Assembly (NCBI GenBank): GCA_046348225.1
Contig: JAXMEQ010000004.1
Coordinates: 255,026 to 319,025 of the forward strand
DNA from: JAXMEQ01 sp046348225
GTDB taxonomy: Bacteria; Pseudomonadota; Gammaproteobacteria; Burkholderiales; Burkholderiaceae_C
Direction: 5' to 3'
Length of the DNA: 64,000 bases
The notes beneath the pieces are model-generated. The model worked only from the letters and a program-made list of their open reading frames with translations. It had not been told where the DNA came from and did no database searches. Both the position numbers and the translations under genes were made by a program. Of this stretch, positions 8,628 to 16,691 are shown in pieces; position 1 is the stretch's first letter, and each line of letters starts with the position of its first letter.

Positions 8628-8642
8628 ATGCAAAACTTGCAT
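8628..8642. promoter_or_regulatory. 15-bp inverted repeat upstream of pckG
   Basis: ATGCAAAACTTGCAT, perfect 6-base arms around AAC, also fitting the loose T-N11-A LysR-type pattern. It lies 223 bases ahead of the pckG start. A related TTATGCAT follows at about 8647. The rest of the gap 8406-8767 shows no gene. Confidence 0.35.
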
Positions 8643-8688
8643 GAGGTTATGCATCGGACTCTGCGCCACCCCGGTTTGGCGCGGGCAT

Positions 8689-8723
8689 AAAAAAACACCC
8701 GCATGGGCGGCCATGCGGGTGTT
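8689..8723 (-). terminator. Rho-independent terminator
   Basis: Stem of 12 pairs (AACACCCGCATG with CATGCGGGTGTT) and a run of T on the minus strand (A at 8689-8695). It ends the short gene at 8768-8908. Confidence 0.85.
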
Positions 8724-8767
8724 GGGCAGGGGGTCGGGGCGGCGCAAGCCGCCCGGGCTGTGCGGCC

Positions 8768-8908
8768 TCAGGCCATGGAGATGGCAATAAAGGCCAGCAG
8801 GAACATCAGCACGCCGCCCACCACGGGCAGCACGATGGGCATGGACGGCACGATGGCCTCCACAGCGTCGGCGGGCTCTTGCTTGGTTTCGGTGGTGTGG
8901 CTGGACAT
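8768..8908 (-). CDS. 46-residue single-pass membrane peptide
   Basis: A short reading frame starting MSSHTTETKQ. It has an acidic, Thr/Ala-rich N-terminal third, then one hydrophobic helix (about residues 23-45) running to the C-terminus. GAGGT precedes the ATG, and a strong terminator follows the stop. The layout (ribosome site, frame, terminator) supports a real gene. Its size and single helix recall accessory subunits of membrane complexes, but I cannot assign one. Confidence 0.6.
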   Translation of the reverse strand: MSSHTTETKQEPADAVEAIVPSMPIVLPVVGGVLMFLLAFIAISMA

Positions 8909-8968
8909 AAAGACCTCAATCAATCAAATGGATTGCCGCGATTTTACCCGCCCCGGCGCCCCGCGCCG

Positions 8969-9373
8969 CTACAGCAGGGCATAGGTAGTGGTGGCGCGGC
9001 AGGCACTTTTGCCGTCACTGGCGCCGCGGATGTCAATCTCGCCAAACGCCAGCGACTTGCCCGCACGCACCACCCGGGCCTGCACCAGCGCGTCTTGCCC
9101 CGACAGCGGCTTCAGGAAGCTGGTGTTCATCTGCACCGTGGTGCAGGGGCGGAATTCGCCAAACTGGTTGATCAGCGCCAGCACCATGGCCGTGTCGGCC
9201 GCCGCCATCATGGCTTGGCCACACAGCATGCCACCCACGCGGCTGAGCTGGTCGTTCTGCGGCAGCCGCAGTGTCACGCTGTCGGCATCAAACGCCTCCA
9301 CGCGCAGGCCCAGGGCCTGCACCCAGGGTGCAAAGTACTCGGCCAGCGCGGCCTGCAAGGTGTCAGCGGTCAC
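8969..9373 (-). CDS. PaaI-type hotdog thioesterase
   Basis: A 134-residue single hotdog domain of the PaaI/YbgC superfamily, expected to hydrolyse an acyl-CoA. Family features include the central helix with GGMLCGQAMMAAADTAM and the strand TTVQMNTSFLKP. It starts at GTG 9373, overlapping the ilvA stop in GTGA, so it is translationally coupled to ilvA. The substrate cannot be read from the sequence. Confidence 0.85.
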   Translation of the reverse strand: MTADTLQAALAEYFAPWVQALGLRVEAFDADSVTLRLPQNDQLSRVGGMLCGQAMMAAADTAMVLALINQFGEFRPCTTVQMNTSFLKPLSGQDALVQARVVRAGKSLAFGEIDIRGASDGKSACRATTTYALL

Positions 9374-10572
9374 TTCTGTTCCTCGGCTTCAAACCCGGCA
9401 TTTTGCAGCGCCGCCAGCACCGCGGCGATGTGCTCCCGCCCCCGCGTCTGGATGACGAGCTCGATCTCCACGTTCTGCGCCGTGAGCGTGGTGAAGGCGC
9501 GCTGGTGGTGCACCTCGTCGATGTTGGCGCCCGCTTCGCCCACCACCGCGGTGATGCGGGCGAGCGAGCCCGGCACGTCGCGCGCGCTCACGCGCACCCG
9601 CGCCAGCCGGCCGGCGCGCACCATGCCGCGCTCGATGATGGCGGCCAGCAGCAGGGGGTCAATATTGCCGCCGCACAGCACCAGGCCCACCCGCTTGCCG
9701 GCAAAGCGCCCGGGGTACTTGAGCAGCGCCGCCAGCCCGGCCGCGCCCGCGCCCTCCACCAGCGTCTTTTCAATCTCCAGCAGCATCAGCACGGCCTGCT
9801 CGATGTCGCCCTCGTCGACCAGCAGCAGGTCGTCCACCCGCTTTTCAATGATGGCCTGCGGCACCCGCCCCGGCGTGCCCACGGCAATGCCCTCGGCAAT
9901 GGTGCTGCTGCCCTGCGGGTGCTGGGTGTGCTTGATGGCGTTGTACATGCCGGGGAAGCGCAGCGTCTGCACGCCCACGACCTCGATGCCCGGGCGCAGC
10001 GCCTTGGCGGCCGTGGCAATGCCGGCAATCAGCCCGCCGCCGCCCACGGCAATGACCAGCGCGTCCAGGTCGGGCACGGCCTGCAGCATCTCCAGCCCCA
10101 CCGTGCCCTGGCCGGCGACGATGGCCTCGTCGTCATACGGGTGCACAAAGGTCAGGCCCTGCGCTGCGGCCAGCGCCAGTGCGTGGCTGCGCGCCTCGTC
10201 CAGCGTGTCGCCGTGCAGCACCACCTCGGCACCAAAGCCGCGCGTGCGCTCCACCTTCACGCCGGGGGTGAAGCGCGGCATCACGATCACCGCGCGCAGG
10301 CCCAGGCGCTGCGCGTGGTAAGCCACGCCCTGGGCGTGGTTGCCGGCGCTCATGGCAATCACGCCCCGGCGCTTCTCGTCGTCATTCAGCTGCGCCAGCT
10401 TGTTGCAGGCACCGCGCTCCTTGAATGACGCGGTGAACTGCAGGTTCTCGAACTTCAGGAACACCTGCGCACCCGCGATGTCGGACAGCGTGCGTGACTC
10501 CACACACGGTGTGTCCAGCAAATGCCCCTTCAGGCGGGCGGCGGCGTCGCGAATGTCTTGCAGTTCCAGCAT
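9370..10572 (-). CDS. ilvA: Threonine dehydratase with C-terminal ACT domain
   Basis: A pyridoxal-phosphate enzyme converting threonine to 2-oxobutanoate and ammonia, feeding isoleucine synthesis (400 aa). The PLP lysine is Lys51 in TASFKERGA, and the phosphate-binding Gly loop is VGGGGLIAG. A single C-terminal ACT domain begins at about residue 325 (RVSARDVPGSLARI). This is shorter than the two-ACT E. coli IlvA and matches the single-ACT class. Start at 10572 rather than 10623, from family length. Operon with the downstream thioesterase. Confidence 0.92.
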   Translation of the reverse strand: MLELQDIRDAAARLKGHLLDTPCVESRTLSDIAGAQVFLKFENLQFTASFKERGACNKLAQLNDDEKRRGVIAMSAGNHAQGVAYHAQRLGLRAVIVMPRFTPGVKVERTRGFGAEVVLHGDTLDEARSHALALAAAQGLTFVHPYDDEAIVAGQGTVGLEMLQAVPDLDALVIAVGGGGLIAGIATAAKALRPGIEVVGVQTLRFPGMYNAIKHTQHPQGSSTIAEGIAVGTPGRVPQAIIEKRVDDLLLVDEGDIEQAVLMLLEIEKTLVEGAGAAGLAALLKYPGRFAGKRVGLVLCGGNIDPLLLAAIIERGMVRAGRLARVRVSARDVPGSLARITAVVGEAGANIDEVHHQRAFTTLTAQNVEIELVIQTRGREHIAAVLAALQNAGFEAEEQK

Positions 10573-10695
10573 GGGCCGGATTGTCGGGGTTAATACCCGC
10601 ACAAAGTGGCGGTTTTCCCACAATCAGCGTCTTCCATGTTGCTTCAGTCTGCGTTATTGTGGAATTGGCATGCGTCGTGTGCTGGAGGCTTTTCG

Positions 10696-12996
10696 ATGGT
10701 CAAGCGTTCGGTGGATCCGCAGGTTCTTCCCTCTCCCGGGCTCAAGGATGCGCCGGTGCTGGACCTCATGTGCTCGCACTTTGTGCTCACGCTGGCGGCC
10801 AAGCAGGGCGGCAAGTTCAATGTGCGGCGCGACCTGAACGGCCTGCTCTCACTGGCGGGCCGCCACCTGGCCTGGCCTGCCCCCGCGCTGCAGCGCCTGC
10901 GCGAGTTTCTGGCCCGCCGCTGCAAGGACAACGATTTCTGGCGCGGCCACGAACAGCTGGGCACGCGCGAATTTCTGGAGCGGCACGGCGTGTGGCGCGG
11001 CCCTTATGAAGAAGGCACGCTGTTCTTCTACCTGGACGAGTACGCCAAAGACGCGCCCAAAGACCTGCTCTCGGTGCTCACCGCCACCGGCGAATGGCTG
11101 ACCAACGCGCTCAAGAAGCACAGCACGCTGGTGGAAAAGAACATCGACGCCCTCTCGGGCCTGCTGCAGCTGAACAAGGCCGAGCGCGCGCTGCTGCTCT
11201 ACGGCACGCTGGCGCGCTATCAGCGGGACTTGCGCAGCATATTGGTGGAGTTCAAGGTCAACAACGCGCCCGAGGCCTACGCCGCCATTGCCGACATTGC
11301 CGGCGTGAGCGCCACCGACGTGGGCGAGGCCCTGCGCGCCGGCTCGCGGCTGGAGCGCATTGGCCTGGTGGAAAACCTCATTTCCGAACACAACATCACC
11401 GACCTGGCCGACCTGATGAAGGTGAGCGAAAAGCTCCCGCCCGTGCTGATGCGCGAGTACCGCGACCAGAACGAGCTGATGGCCGTGTTCACCCGCCCGT
11501 CGGCCAAGAGCACGCTGGGGCTGGACGACTTCAGCTTTGTGGGGGACGACGCGCAGGTGCTGTGCGCCCTGCTGCGCAACGCGGTGGAGCGCAAGGAGCC
11601 GGGTGTGAACGTGCTGCTGTATGGCCCGCCCGGCACCGGCAAGACCGAGCTGGCCAAGGTGGTGGCCCAGGCCGCCGGGCTGGAGCTGTTTGAAGTGGAA
11701 TACGCCGACCGGGATGGCAACTCCTTGAGCGGGCGCGACCGCTACCGGTCACTACAAATTGCGCAGGTGTTCCTGAAAGGCAGCGCCCAGGCCGCGCTGC
11801 TGTTTGACGAGGTGGAAGACGTGTTCCCGCCCATCAGCTCTGAGGCCGCGCAACTCATGGCGCGGGCCGAGCAGGTGGTGGCGCCGGGCAGCGGCAGCGT
11901 GAGCGGCAAGGCCTGGGTCAACCAGATACTGGAGAGCAACGCCGTGCCCACGCTGTGGGTGACCAACCGCATCGAGCAGATAGACCCGGCCTTTCGCCGG
12001 CGCTTTGCCTACCACCTGGAGCTGAAGAGCCCGCCTCCCGGCGCGCGCGAGCAGCTGGTGCGCAAGACGCTGGAAGGCGTGGCCGTGAGCGACGCGTTTG
12101 TGGCCAAGCTGACCGAGCGCAAGGGCCTCACGCCCGCACAGATCCGCACCGCAGTGCGCTTTGCCGGCCTGGCCCAGGCCGAGGGCGCAACCACAGAAGC
12201 ATTGATCGAGCGCCAGCTGCGCAATGCCGACCAGGCGCTGGGCAACCGCAGCCAGGGCGCCGGCGAGCGCCGCAGCGTCACCACGTACGACCTGGCGATG
12301 CTAAACGTGGAAACCCGCTTTGAGGTACCGCGCATTGTGCAGGCCCTGAAGGCGCGCGGCCACGGCACGCTGTGCTTTTACGGCGCGCCCGGCACCGGCA
12401 AAACGGCGCTGGCCGAGCACATTGCACGCGCGCTGGAGCGGCCGCTCATCATCAAGCAGGCCAGTGACCTGATGAGCAAGTTTGTGGGCGAGACCGAGCA
12501 GAACATGGCCGCCATGTTCCGTGAGGCCGAGAGTGAAAAGGCCGTGCTGCTGCTGGACGAGGCTGACAGCTTTTTACAAGACCGCCGCGGCGCCCAGCGC
12601 ACCTACGAGGTGACGGAAGTCAATGAAATGCTGCAGGGCATGGAGCGCTTCAACGGCATCTTTGTGTGCACCACCAACCTGCTGGACCGCATCGACCAGG
12701 CGGCGCTACGCCGGTTTACCTTCAAGATCAAGTTCATGCCGCTGACCACGCCGCAGCGTGAAAAGATGTTCATCACCGAAGCCCTGGCCGGCGATGCTGC
12801 GCTGATGACGCCCGAGCTGCGCGAGCGCCTGGCCCGCCTGCAACAGCTGTGCCCAGGCGACTTTGCGGCCGTGAAGCGGCAAGTGGACATCCTGGCCACC
12901 GAGTTCAGCGCGGCAGAGTTTCTGGAGCAGCTGGAAGCCGAGCACCGCATCAAGCCGGAGGTGCGGGAGATGCGGAATATTGGCTTCGTTCAATAG
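10696..12996 (+). CDS. Double AAA+ ATPase
   Basis: A 766-residue cytoplasmic protein with two AAA+ modules. The helical N-terminal region covers about 1-280. Module 1 has Walker A GPPGTGKTE near residue 311 and Walker B ALLFDEVED. Module 2 has Walker A GAPGTGKTA near 563, Walker B VLLLDEADS and a sensor-1-like TTN. The start at 10696 has GGAGG seven bases upstream. The tandem CDC48-like layout suggests a protein unfoldase or remodeller, but no protease, adaptor or cargo gene is adjacent. It stands alone between ilvA (divergent) and a repeat. Confidence 0.85.
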   Translation: MVKRSVDPQVLPSPGLKDAPVLDLMCSHFVLTLAAKQGGKFNVRRDLNGLLSLAGRHLAWPAPALQRLREFLARRCKDNDFWRGHEQLGTREFLERHGVWRGPYEEGTLFFYLDEYAKDAPKDLLSVLTATGEWLTNALKKHSTLVEKNIDALSGLLQLNKAERALLLYGTLARYQRDLRSILVEFKVNNAPEAYAAIADIAGVSATDVGEALRAGSRLERIGLVENLISEHNITDLADLMKVSEKLPPVLMREYRDQNELMAVFTRPSAKSTLGLDDFSFVGDDAQVLCALLRNAVERKEPGVNVLLYGPPGTGKTELAKVVAQAAGLELFEVEYADRDGNSLSGRDRYRSLQIAQVFLKGSAQAALLFDEVEDVFPPISSEAAQLMARAEQVVAPGSGSVSGKAWVNQILESNAVPTLWVTNRIEQIDPAFRRRFAYHLELKSPPPGAREQLVRKTLEGVAVSDAFVAKLTERKGLTPAQIRTAVRFAGLAQAEGATTEALIERQLRNADQALGNRSQGAGERRSVTTYDLAMLNVETRFEVPRIVQALKARGHGTLCFYGAPGTGKTALAEHIARALERPLIIKQASDLMSKFVGETEQNMAAMFREAESEKAVLLLDEADSFLQDRRGAQRTYEVTEVNEMLQGMERFNGIFVCTTNLLDRIDQAALRRFTFKIKFMPLTTPQREKMFITEALAGDAALMTPELRERLARLQQLCPGDFAAVKRQVDILATEFSAAEFLEQLEAEHRIKPEVREMRNIGFVQ

Positions 12997-13001
12997 GCGA
13001 G

Positions 13002-13055
13002 TTGGGCTGTAGCCCGCGTGGATTCTGCGCGAGGCGCTATAAAGTTAATAGCAAA
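13002..13055 (+). repeat. Dispersed two-hairpin repeat, copy 2
   Basis: Arms GGGCTGTAGCCC and GCTATAAAGTTAATAGC with the CTGCG spacer. It starts six bases after the stop of the AAA+ gene and lies between convergent genes. Confidence 0.85.
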
Positions 13056-13113
13056 TGCGTTGCGCCAATCCGATACTCGTTTGAATAGCGGGCCTTGATC
13101 CCGCCTGCCGTCG

Positions 13114-13782
13114 TCAGGACACCAGCTCCAGATACTCCTGTCGCGTCTGCGGCAACACGCCGCCTACCAGTTGCTCGTAAGACGTTTGATGGCGGGCCAG
13201 CATGCGGGCCGATGCCACGGCCTTCGACCGGCAATACCAGTGGCAGGTGTGCTGCATCAGCAGCATCTCGGCCAGGATGGCGAAGGCGCGGTCTTTCGGT
13301 GCGCCCCCCTGTTCTTCAACGGCACGGCTGATGCCGCGGGCGTGCAGGCGCAGCGCCTCGCGCATGTCGAAGGACTTGTCGAACGCGGGCGAGCGGGGCA
13401 GCCAGACCGGGAACTTGCTCACGCGCGTGGCCGTCGGCTCCACGCCCGCGAAGTCCTCCGCGAGCTGGCGGACCTGCCGGCACAGGGCGTCCTCAGTCCC
13501 GCGCAGCGCGGCCCAGGCCTGCGCGCTGCGGGCGGGGTCCGATTCGTCCAGCGCGCGCGAGTAGCCCTGCGAGAGCGCTTCGATGTTCGCTTCAATGTTG
13601 TGGCCAGACAGGTAGCGCGCCAGGATGGCGATGCGCCGTTGTTGGTGCCGGGCCCTGGCGACCCACAAGACGACCAACGCAACGGGCAGGAGAAGAAGGA
13701 AATCCACCGGCCCGATGGTACAGGCCACGACGGGATCATCTACAGAATCAAGACCCGGCCGCCGCTTGTTGGCCACGCCCAC
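13114..13782 (-). CDS. Single-pass membrane-anchored protein, unknown
   Basis: Up to 222 residues. One N-terminal transmembrane helix (VDFLLLLPVALVVLWVA) is followed by a predominantly helical cytoplasmic domain with Cys and His residues (HTCHWYC). The exact start is unclear: the ATG at 13782 lies only eight bases from the divergent gene at 13791, and in-frame GTG codons closer to the helix are plausible. No family recognised. Confidence 0.6.
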   Translation of the reverse strand: MGVANKRRPGLDSVDDPVVACTIGPVDFLLLLPVALVVLWVARARHQQRRIAILARYLSGHNIEANIEALSQGYSRALDESDPARSAQAWAALRGTEDALCRQVRQLAEDFAGVEPTATRVSKFPVWLPRSPAFDKSFDMREALRLHARGISRAVEEQGGAPKDRAFAILAEMLLMQHTCHWYCRSKAVASARMLARHQTSYEQLVGGVLPQTRQEYLELVS

Positions 13783-13790
13783 CTTTCATC

Positions 13791-14273
13791 ATGGATAAAT
13801 TCTTGCAGCAGCAGCAGGTGCTGGATCGGCTCGCCGAAGACCTGCTGCAAGCCGAACAGGCAGCGCAGGCGGCCCATGAAACGGCGACCCACGAAGAAAA
13901 CATCGCCGAAAACAAGTACGACACATTGGGCCTCGAAGCGGCCTACCTGGCCACCGGCCAGGTTCGGCGCGCCGAAGCCGTCCGTCAGGCCCTGGCCCAT
14001 TGGCGCCATTTCCGCCCGCCGCCCTACGACGCCAGCAAAGGTATCCAGCTCGGCGCGCTGGTCTGCCTGGTTGGTTCCGATGGCAGGGAGCAACACCTCT
14101 TTCTCGGCCCGGATGGCGGCAGCATGAAGCTGGTCAGCGGCGCTCAGCCCGTTCAGGTCATCAGCAGCGAAGCCCCGTTGGGCAGGGCCATGCTCGGCAA
14201 ATGCGAGGGTGATGAGGTGTCCATCCACGTCGCTCCAATCCAGCAGCGGTTTGAGGTGCTGCGGGTTGATTGA
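13791..14273 (+). CDS. GreA/GreB-family elongation-factor-like protein
   Basis: A 160-residue protein with an N-terminal coiled coil (about 1-75) containing EENIAENKYDTLGLEAAYL. This resembles the acidic hairpin tip of Gre factors (SENAEY). The C-terminal FKBP-like domain has the typical PLGRAMLGKCEGDEV ending. Gre factors bind the secondary channel of RNA polymerase and stimulate cleavage of backtracked RNA. The coiled coil is aberrant, so this may be a paralogue with a different effect on polymerase. Confidence 0.75.
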   Translation: MDKFLQQQQVLDRLAEDLLQAEQAAQAAHETATHEENIAENKYDTLGLEAAYLATGQVRRAEAVRQALAHWRHFRPPPYDASKGIQLGALVCLVGSDGREQHLFLGPDGGSMKLVSGAQPVQVISSEAPLGRAMLGKCEGDEVSIHVAPIQQRFEVLRVD

Positions 14274-14383
14274 AAGGCGGCTTCTGGCGCTTTTGCATTG
14301 CTTCTACCCCTTTGGCGCCAGCACCTTCTGAAGAGCTCTTGTGAGGTGAGCCCCTATCATCTTGGCTTCTTTCAGGAGTCGGC

Positions 14384-14995
14384 ATGGAACTGCACACTTG
14401 GCTCGTCTACCTCACAGCGTGCGTTGCGCTGTCCATCTCTCCGGGCCCTAACGGCCTGCTCGCGCTGACGCACGGAGCCATGTACGGGCAACGCCTGACG
14501 CTGTTCACCATTGCGGGCGGCGCCGCCGGCTTCGTGCTGCTGATCGCCCTGTCGATGTTCGGCATCGGCGCCCTCCTGCAGGCGTCCCTGGTCTGGCTGA
14601 CGGTGCTCAAGGTCGTGGGTGGCGTCTACCTGGTGTGGTTGGGCATCCAGCTATGGCGGTCGCCGCCGCTGGGGGAGTCCATGGTCACCACGGCTGGCAC
14701 GGTGTCGCCCCTGCGGCTGTTTCGGCAAGGCTTCCTGTCGGCTGCGAGCAACCCCAAGGGCATCCTGTTCTTTGCCGCGTTTCTGCCGCAGTTCATCAAC
14801 CCCCAGCGCGACCTGTGGCTGCAGTTCCTGGTGATGGCGGGTACCTTCGCAGCCACCGAGATCGCCTACGAGCTCACCGTCGCCGCAGCAGCGCACCGGG
14901 TCCGGCGCTGGCTCGTGAGCGTGGGGCGGAAGTTCAATCAAGCCTGCGGCGCAGTGTTCGGCGCCTTGGGCATTGGCCTGGCCCTGCGTGATTGA
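14384..14995 (+). CDS. LysE/RhtB-family exporter
   Basis: A 203-residue inner-membrane protein with about six hydrophobic segments. It carries the family hallmark SISPGPNGLLALTHG at residues 17-31 and the central SAASNPKGILFFAAF motif. The family exports amino acids such as homoserine, threonine or lysine; the substrate here is unknown. AGGAGTCGGC precedes the ATG. Repeat copy 3 follows. Confidence 0.9.
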   Translation: MELHTWLVYLTACVALSISPGPNGLLALTHGAMYGQRLTLFTIAGGAAGFVLLIALSMFGIGALLQASLVWLTVLKVVGGVYLVWLGIQLWRSPPLGESMVTTAGTVSPLRLFRQGFLSAASNPKGILFFAAFLPQFINPQRDLWLQFLVMAGTFAATEIAYELTVAAAAHRVRRWLVSVGRKFNQACGAVFGALGIGLALRD

Positions 14996-15038
14996 ACCGA
15001 CGTCGCTTTTGCCCCCGTGGCGCAGGTTGTCTTCGCGC

Positions 15039-15096
15039 CAAATCGGGCTATAGCCCGCACGGACACTGCGTAAGCCGCTATCAATTCAATAGCAAA
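15039..15096 (+). repeat. Dispersed two-hairpin repeat, copy 3
   Basis: Arms CGGGCTATAGCCCG and GCTATCAATTCAATAGC. It lies between the LysE gene and the LysR remnant, which are convergent. Confidence 0.85.
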
Positions 15097-15160
15097 TCCC
15101 GCAGCACCTCGGCCCGTAAGCCCCCAACGTCTGCGCCGCTGGTGACCACCATCCAGATCG

Positions 15161-15505
15161 TCACGATGGCAGAGGCCTCTTTCCCGCCAACAAATCGACT
15201 TGTGCCGACAGCGCATCCAACAACCAATGTCGCAAGGCCTTCACGCGGACGGTCTCGCGCAGTTCGGGGTGCGACAACAACCAGAGCTCCGAATCACATG
15301 TAGGCAAGGGCTCGCCCATGCGCATGAGGTCAGGCTCGGTGTCCCCCAGAAAGCAGGGCAACACGGCCAAGCCCAGCCCTCGGGTGCAGGCCGACCGCAC
15401 CATCAGCAAACCCGAAAAGCGAAGCCTCACCTGCTCCAGCGGCAGCAACTGCGCGAATGCCGCCGCAGTTCGCGCGGCCGTGCCAGCGTCTGGCGACCGG
15501 TATCT
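15161..15505 (-). pseudogene. Remnant of a LysR regulator (C-terminal part only)
   Basis: Only the end of the effector domain is recognisable (SGLLMVRSACTRGLGLAVLP, then CFLGD and SELWLLSHPELR). This pattern is typical of the last hundred residues of LysR proteins. There is no DNA-binding domain; upstream the frame runs antisense into the signal peptide of the hydrolase at 15588. It is a truncated gene, probably cut by the event that brought in the hydrolase. Confidence 0.7.
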
Positions 15506-15587
15506 GCATTCCGTCGCAAAGGGCAAGACGGCGCGCGGGTCTGGGGGGAGTATCGGCAACCTGACCTCAACCCCACGGACCGCTCCC

Positions 15588-16595
15588 ATGAAAACGCTCA
15601 CATCAAAACTCCTCTTTGCAGCCACCACGTTTGCCATCGCACTCGCTGGCACAGGCGCCCACGCTGCCGGCTATCAGCACGGGTTTGCGGCCGATCCTGA
15701 TGGCAAGCCCTTGCAAATCGGCATCTGGTACCCGAGCAAGGCGATGGTCCAGCCCGTGTCGATCGGTCCGACCACGATGAATGTCGCCATGAATGGCACG
15801 GCGGAGGGCAAGGCCCTGCCCCTCGTTGTCATCTCGCACGGGCACGCCAGCTCGTTCCTCAGTCACTACGACACGGCCATCGCGCTGGCCGACGCCGGCT
15901 TTGTCGTGGCGGCCGTCAGCCACGCGGGCGACAACTATGCGGACCAGAGCCGCAGCATGGACGTGATGGATCGGCCGCGCCAGGTCAGCCGGGTGATTGA
16001 CCACATGCTGTCGGCTTGGGAGGGCCGTGCCCTGATCGATCCCGCGCGCGTCGGCATGTACGGCTACTCGGCGGGCGGCTTCACCACGCTGGTGAACATC
16101 GGTGGCGTTCCCGATTTCACGACGGTGGGTCCGATGTGCCGGCAGCACCCCGGAGACTTTGTGTGCCAACTCATCGCAAAAGGCGGTGGCAACGCGACGT
16201 CGCCCGCTGCGTCTGCCAATGGCCGCGCGGCTGACTTTCGCATCAAGGCCGCTGTGGTCGCCGCGCCCGCGATTGGATTTGCCTTTGCGCCAGACGGGCT
16301 CCGGAACGTCAAAGTGCCCGTTCAGCTCTGGAGCGCTGAAAACGACCTGTTGGTTCCGCAGGCGCGCTATGCAGAAGCCGTACGGCGTGCCTTGCCGCAG
16401 GCGCCGGAGTATCACGTCGTTTCCGGTGCCGGCCACTACGACTTCCTGGTGCCTTGCAGCAACGCACTTGCGTCGATCGCGCCCTTCATCTGCACCAGTG
16501 CCGCCGGCTTTGACCGGGCGGCCTTTCACGCGAAGTTCAACGTGGAGGTCGTTGGCTTCTTTCACAGGACGCTGAAAAGCGGGGCTGGGTCCTGA
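15588..16595 (+). CDS. Secreted dienelactone-hydrolase-like enzyme
   Basis: A 335-residue alpha/beta hydrolase with a Sec signal peptide cleaved after about residue 26 (GAHA|AGY). It has the oxyanion region VVISHGHASS, nucleophile elbow GYSAGG, an acid in the AENDLLV strand and a late histidine in GAGHYDF. It belongs to the predicted dienelactone hydrolase group (COG4188 type) and probably acts on an ester in the periplasm. The ATG at 15588 is chosen because the signal peptide begins there; the longer frame is antisense to the LysR remnant. Confidence 0.85.
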   Translation: MKTLTSKLLFAATTFAIALAGTGAHAAGYQHGFAADPDGKPLQIGIWYPSKAMVQPVSIGPTTMNVAMNGTAEGKALPLVVISHGHASSFLSHYDTAIALADAGFVVAAVSHAGDNYADQSRSMDVMDRPRQVSRVIDHMLSAWEGRALIDPARVGMYGYSAGGFTTLVNIGGVPDFTTVGPMCRQHPGDFVCQLIAKGGGNATSPAASANGRAADFRIKAAVVAAPAIGFAFAPDGLRNVKVPVQLWSAENDLLVPQARYAEAVRRALPQAPEYHVVSGAGHYDFLVPCSNALASIAPFICTSAAGFDRAAFHAKFNVEVVGFFHRTLKSGAGS

Positions 16596-16691
16596 GCCGG
16601 TCGATGGGGCCACGTTGGGCGCTCGCCCCACCCCGCCTCCAGGCTTTACACACGGGATACCGTTGCGCAATGCCGCGTTGAAGCACCCCGC

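Noticed and set aside
14290..14330. Hairpin CTGGCGC...GCGCCAG after the Gre-like gene
   Set aside because: The loop is about 26 bases and there is no T run; too weak to call a terminator.
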